Positions 4,515 through 6,985 of a stretch of DNA of 6,985 nt are shown here, piece by piece. A model generated the notes under the pieces. The model ran no database searches. It saw only the letters and a list, made by a program, of their open reading frames with translations, and was not told the origin of the DNA. The stretch spans positions 1 to 6,985 of the forward strand of contig CAMLHU010000113.1 of the NCBI GenBank assembly GCA_946479825.1. The letters are read 5' to 3'. The stretch is from an uncultured Gemmatimonadota bacterium (lineage in GTDB: Bacteria > Gemmatimonadota > Gemmatimonadetes > Gemmatimonadales > GWC2-71-9). The position numbers and the translations under genes were made by a program. Position 1 is the stretch's first letter, and each line of letters begins with the position of its first letter.

Positions 4515-6411
4515 GGATCCGACCCGGCCGATCACCGACTTCGCCCGCGAGCTGGCGGGGGCCACCGACGCCCCCGCGGTCGTGGAGTGCCTGGCCCGGG
4601 CGCTGCGCGCCGCCTTCGGGCCGAGCGCGCTGGCCGTGGCGCTCACCGAAGGAGACTACGAGGCCGGCCTGCCCTTGCACGCCGAACCGGGTCCTGCCGA
4701 GCGCTATCCGCTCTTCCTGACCCTCGCATTGCGACGGGGGACGCAGCGCCTCCGCGGAGAGGACGCCGCCGCCCGGCTCGGCCTCGGGCCCGGCGACGCC
4801 CCGGCCCCCGAACTGCTTATCGTCCCTCTCGCGACGCCCCGGGAGCGACTCGGCGCCAGTCTGGTCGGCCGGACCGAGGGCCCGTGGACCGAAGCCGAGG
4901 CGGCGCTGGCCGACGCCCTCGCGGCCCAGGCGGCGGCGGTCCTCGCCGCGCACGGCCGGATGCCGTCGGCCGAGGCCTGGGAGCGGGTGGCCGACGCCCT
5001 GGCGCTGGCGCTCTGCATCGTGGACGCCCGCGGCCGGGTGAAGGGCGCCAACCGCGCCTTCGCCCGCCTGATGCGCAGCACCCCCTCGGCGCTCCCCGGC
5101 TGGCCCTGGCTGAGCCTCGTGCCGCCGGCGTGGGCGGAGGGACTCCGCGAGGTGCTCTCCGCCGGCGACCAGCGCCGAGAGGCCGAGCTCAAGGCCTCCG
5201 GCCGCACGTTCGTCGCGACGGCCTTCCCGCTCCCGGGCGCCACCCGCGGCGAGCAGGTGCTCGTGCTCGACGACCAGACCGAGCGCCGACGCCTGCAGGA
5301 CCAGCTGCTACAGTCTGAGAAAATGTCGGCGATCGGTCAACTCCTCGCCGGGGTGGCCCACGAGCTCAACAACCCGCTGACCTCGGTCGTCGGGTTCGCC
5401 GACTTCCTCGCCGAGGCCGGCGACGTCCCGCCCGGCCTCAGGGAGCCGCTCGCCGTCATCCACCAGGAGGCGCAACGCGCCTCGACCATCGTCAAGAACC
5501 TCCTGCGCTTCGCGCGGAAGCACGAACCAGAGCGCCGGCGCCAGCCGCTGCGCCCGCTCGTGGAGCAGACGATCGGGCTGCTGCGCTCGCAGCTCCTGGC
5601 GAGCGGCATCGAGCTGCACCTCACCGCAGAACCTGGCCTGCCGGAGCTCAACCTCGACGCGACCCGCATCCAGCAGGTGCTGCTCAACCTCGCCAACAAC
5701 GCGGCACAGGCCATCACCGCGACCGGCCGCCCGGGGACCATCACCATCCGGCTGCGCCCGTGGGCGGACGGTGCTGCGGTCGAGGTGGTGGACAACGGCC
5801 CGGGGATGACGCCCGAGGTGGCCGCGCAGGCGTTCGAACCCTTCTTCACCACCAAGCCCGAGGGGCTCGGGACCGGCCTCGGCCTCGCCATCAGCCAGGG
5901 CATCGTGAAGGAGCACGGCGGACGGATCACCGTCGTCACGTCGCCCGGCGCCGGCGCCACGTTCACGGTGGAACTGCCGGGCGACGGCCGGCCGCTGCCC
6001 GACGAGGCGCCGGAGACTGCGCTCCCGGTGCCGACGTCCCCGCTGCGGATCCTGGTGGTGGACGACGAGCCGCACATCCTGCATTACATGCGCGCCACCC
6101 TCGAAGGGTGGGGCCACGTGGTGGACACCGCGCGCGACGGGGCCGAGGCGCTCGAACGGGCCCGCGCCACCGACCCCGACCTGATCATCACCGACCTGCG
6201 GATGCCGCGCCTGAGCGGCCGCGAGTTCTTCGAGTCGCTGGAGTCGGACCGCCCCGACCTCGCGGCCCGGACCGCGTTCAGCACCGGCGACACGGTGCGC
6301 GGCGACACCCTCGCGTTCCTCGAACGCCAGCGCCGCCCCGTCCTGCACAAGCCCTTCAGCCTCGCCGACCTCCGGCGACTCCTCGCCGCCGCGACGCGGG
6401 GCCCGCGTTGA
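4510..6411 (+). CDS. Soluble hybrid histidine kinase: GAF-PAS-HisKA-HATPase-REC
   Basis: Counting from ATG 4510, this is 633 residues with no membrane segment, so it should sense in the cytoplasm. Residues 5-150 look like a GAF domain. Residues 153-262 look like a PAS domain (ALCIVDARGRVKGANRAF). The dimerisation/phosphoacceptor domain follows with the H-box GVAHELNNPLTS, His284. The ATPase domain has the N-box NLANNAAQA with Asn397, the D-box VDNGPGM with Asp428, an FEPFFTTKPEG F-box and a GTGLGLAIS G2 box. A C-terminal receiver runs from about 513 to 628 with acidic pair Asp518/Asp519, phosphoacceptor Asp562 (ITDLRMP), Thr592 (STGD) and Lys614 (HKPF). All catalytic residues are present, so phosphotransfer His284 to Asp562 is expected. 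No output or HPt domain is seen, so the onward partner is elsewhere. ATG 4510 or the adjacent ATG 4513 is preferred; GTG 4471 is an alternative. A Shine-Dalgarno is not evident. The stop overlaps the glycosyltransferase TTG. Confidence 0.93.
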   Translation: MMDPTRPITDFARELAGATDAPAVVECLARALRAAFGPSALAVALTEGDYEAGLPLHAEPGPAERYPLFLTLALRRGTQRLRGEDAAARLGLGPGDAPAPELLIVPLATPRERLGASLVGRTEGPWTEAEAALADALAAQAAAVLAAHGRMPSAEAWERVADALALALCIVDARGRVKGANRAFARLMRSTPSALPGWPWLSLVPPAWAEGLREVLSAGDQRREAELKASGRTFVATAFPLPGATRGEQVLVLDDQTERRRLQDQLLQSEKMSAIGQLLAGVAHELNNPLTSVVGFADFLAEAGDVPPGLREPLAVIHQEAQRASTIVKNLLRFARKHEPERRRQPLRPLVEQTIGLLRSQLLASGIELHLTAEPGLPELNLDATRIQQVLLNLANNAAQAITATGRPGTITIRLRPWADGAAVEVVDNGPGMTPEVAAQAFEPFFTTKPEGLGTGLGLAISQGIVKEHGGRITVVTSPGAGATFTVELPGDGRPLPDEAPETALPVPTSPLRILVVDDEPHILHYMRATLEGWGHVVDTARDGAEALERARATDPDLIITDLRMPRLSGREFFESLESDRPDLAARTAFSTGDTVRGDTLAFLERQRRPVLHKPFSLADLRRLLAAATRGPR

Positions 6412-6985
6412 CGCCGACGATCGTCCACGTCGCCTCCGGCCGCGAGTGGCGCGGCGGCCAGAAGCAGGTCTGGCTCCTTGCGCGCGCCCTGCGCGACCTC
6501 GGCGTCGCCCAGCTGGTCGTCACCGGACGCGACAGCGAGCTCGCCCGCCGCCTCGCCGCCGACGGGATCCCGACCGGTACGCCGCGCTGGACGATGAGCG
6601 TCGATCCCCGCGCGCTCTGGGCAACGTGGCGAGCCGCCGCCCCAGGCACCGTCCTCCACGCCCACGACGCCCACGCCCTGTCGCTGGCACTGGTCGCCGC
6701 GCGACGGTGCCGCGTGCCGGTGGTCGTGACCCGGCGCGTGGACTTCCACCTGCGCCACCCGGCGCGCTGGGCCCGGGCCCGCCAGATCGTCGCGATCTCG
6801 GAGGGCGTGCGCCGCGTGCTCGTGGCCGATGGCGTGCCCCCCGGACTCATCAGCGTCGTCCCCGACGGCGTCGCGCTCGACGACGTGCGCGCAGTGGCGC
6901 CGTACGGTACGCGGTCGCGGCTCGGCCTCGCCCCGAGCACGCCGCTCGCGGTCAACGTCGCGGCGCTGGTCGACCACAAGGATCA
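6408..6985 (+). CDS. GT4-type glycosyltransferase, N-terminal part (3' truncated)
   Basis: The first 192 residues are visible; the gene continues past the window. The frame opens with TPTIVHVASGREWRGGQKQ, then VWLLARALRDLG. That is a Rossmann strand followed by the Gly-rich GGQ loop typical of the acceptor-binding half of GT-B retaining glycosyltransferases (Glyco_transf_4). Further along are LHAHDAHAL (His84, His86, Asp87), VVTRRVDFHLR, VAISEGVRRVL (Ile130-Ser-Glu-Gly) and SVVPDGVAL (Pro152-Asp-Gly). These match the family's substrate-side and linker motifs. The NVAALVDHKD at the edge begins the nucleotide-sugar half. Such enzymes act at the inner face of the membrane in lipopolysaccharide, capsule or glycolipid synthesis. 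The donor and acceptor are not known. The start is TTG 6408, overlapping the kinase stop as TTGA, with only a GGGG tract upstream, so translation is probably coupled to the kinase. Confidence 0.88.
   Translation, partial: MTPTIVHVASGREWRGGQKQVWLLARALRDLGVAQLVVTGRDSELARRLAADGIPTGTPRWTMSVDPRALWATWRAAAPGTVLHAHDAHALSLALVAARRCRVPVVVTRRVDFHLRHPARWARARQIVAISEGVRRVLVADGVPPGLISVVPDGVALDDVRAVAPYGTRSRLGLAPSTPLAVNVAALVDHKD

Noticed and set aside
5308..6348. Long minus-strand open frame under the kinase
   Set aside because: It is a shadow of the kinase gene in GC-rich DNA and has no recognisable motif or ribosome site.
1..6985. Search for CRISPR arrays, insertion sequences, tRNA or rRNA genes
   Set aside because: I saw no regularly spaced repeats, no transposase-like product, and no tRNA or rRNA signature sequence on either strand.

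Overview
This is a GC-rich chromosomal window, densely packed with genes whose codons mostly end in G or C. Three of its seven genes start with TTG and one with GTG. Composition and gene content would suit a Gemmatimonadota-like or other high-GC environmental bacterium, but that assignment is inference: there is no rRNA or other marker here. I see no mobile element, tRNA, rRNA or CRISPR array.

Layout from left to right. The window opens inside the 3' end of a plus-strand gene for a PAS-domain protein, followed by a perfect GC-rich hairpin. Convergent to it is a minus-strand pair read from about 2509 down to 326. The first of the pair is a 190-residue coiled-coil protein resembling PspA/IM30. 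The second is a proton-coupled oligopeptide transporter (POT/PTR2 family) with all its diagnostic motifs. A shared upstream region (2510-2635) separates this pair from a plus-strand pair: a small predicted lipoprotein and a class I glutamine amidotransferase-like hydrolase (peptidase C26, PuuD-like). These two are joined by a TTGA stop/start overlap.

The hydrolase ends convergently, overlapping by 41 bp the 3' end of a minus-strand gene for an unrecognised 223-residue helical protein. That gene starts only 14 bp from a divergent plus-strand hybrid histidine kinase (GAF-PAS-HisKA-HATPase-REC). The kinase is coupled by a second TTGA overlap to a GT4-type glycosyltransferase that runs off the right edge.

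How the genes may work together. The transporter (peptide uptake) and the C26 hydrolase (gamma-glutamyl amide cleavage) could both serve peptide and amine nitrogen use, but they are on opposite strands and this is only suggestive. The kinase-glycosyltransferase pair suggests sensing linked to envelope polysaccharide synthesis. The most noteworthy local structure is the compact divergent junction at 4491-4514, where an inverted repeat contains both start codons. I do not see an obvious novel defence or biosynthetic system.
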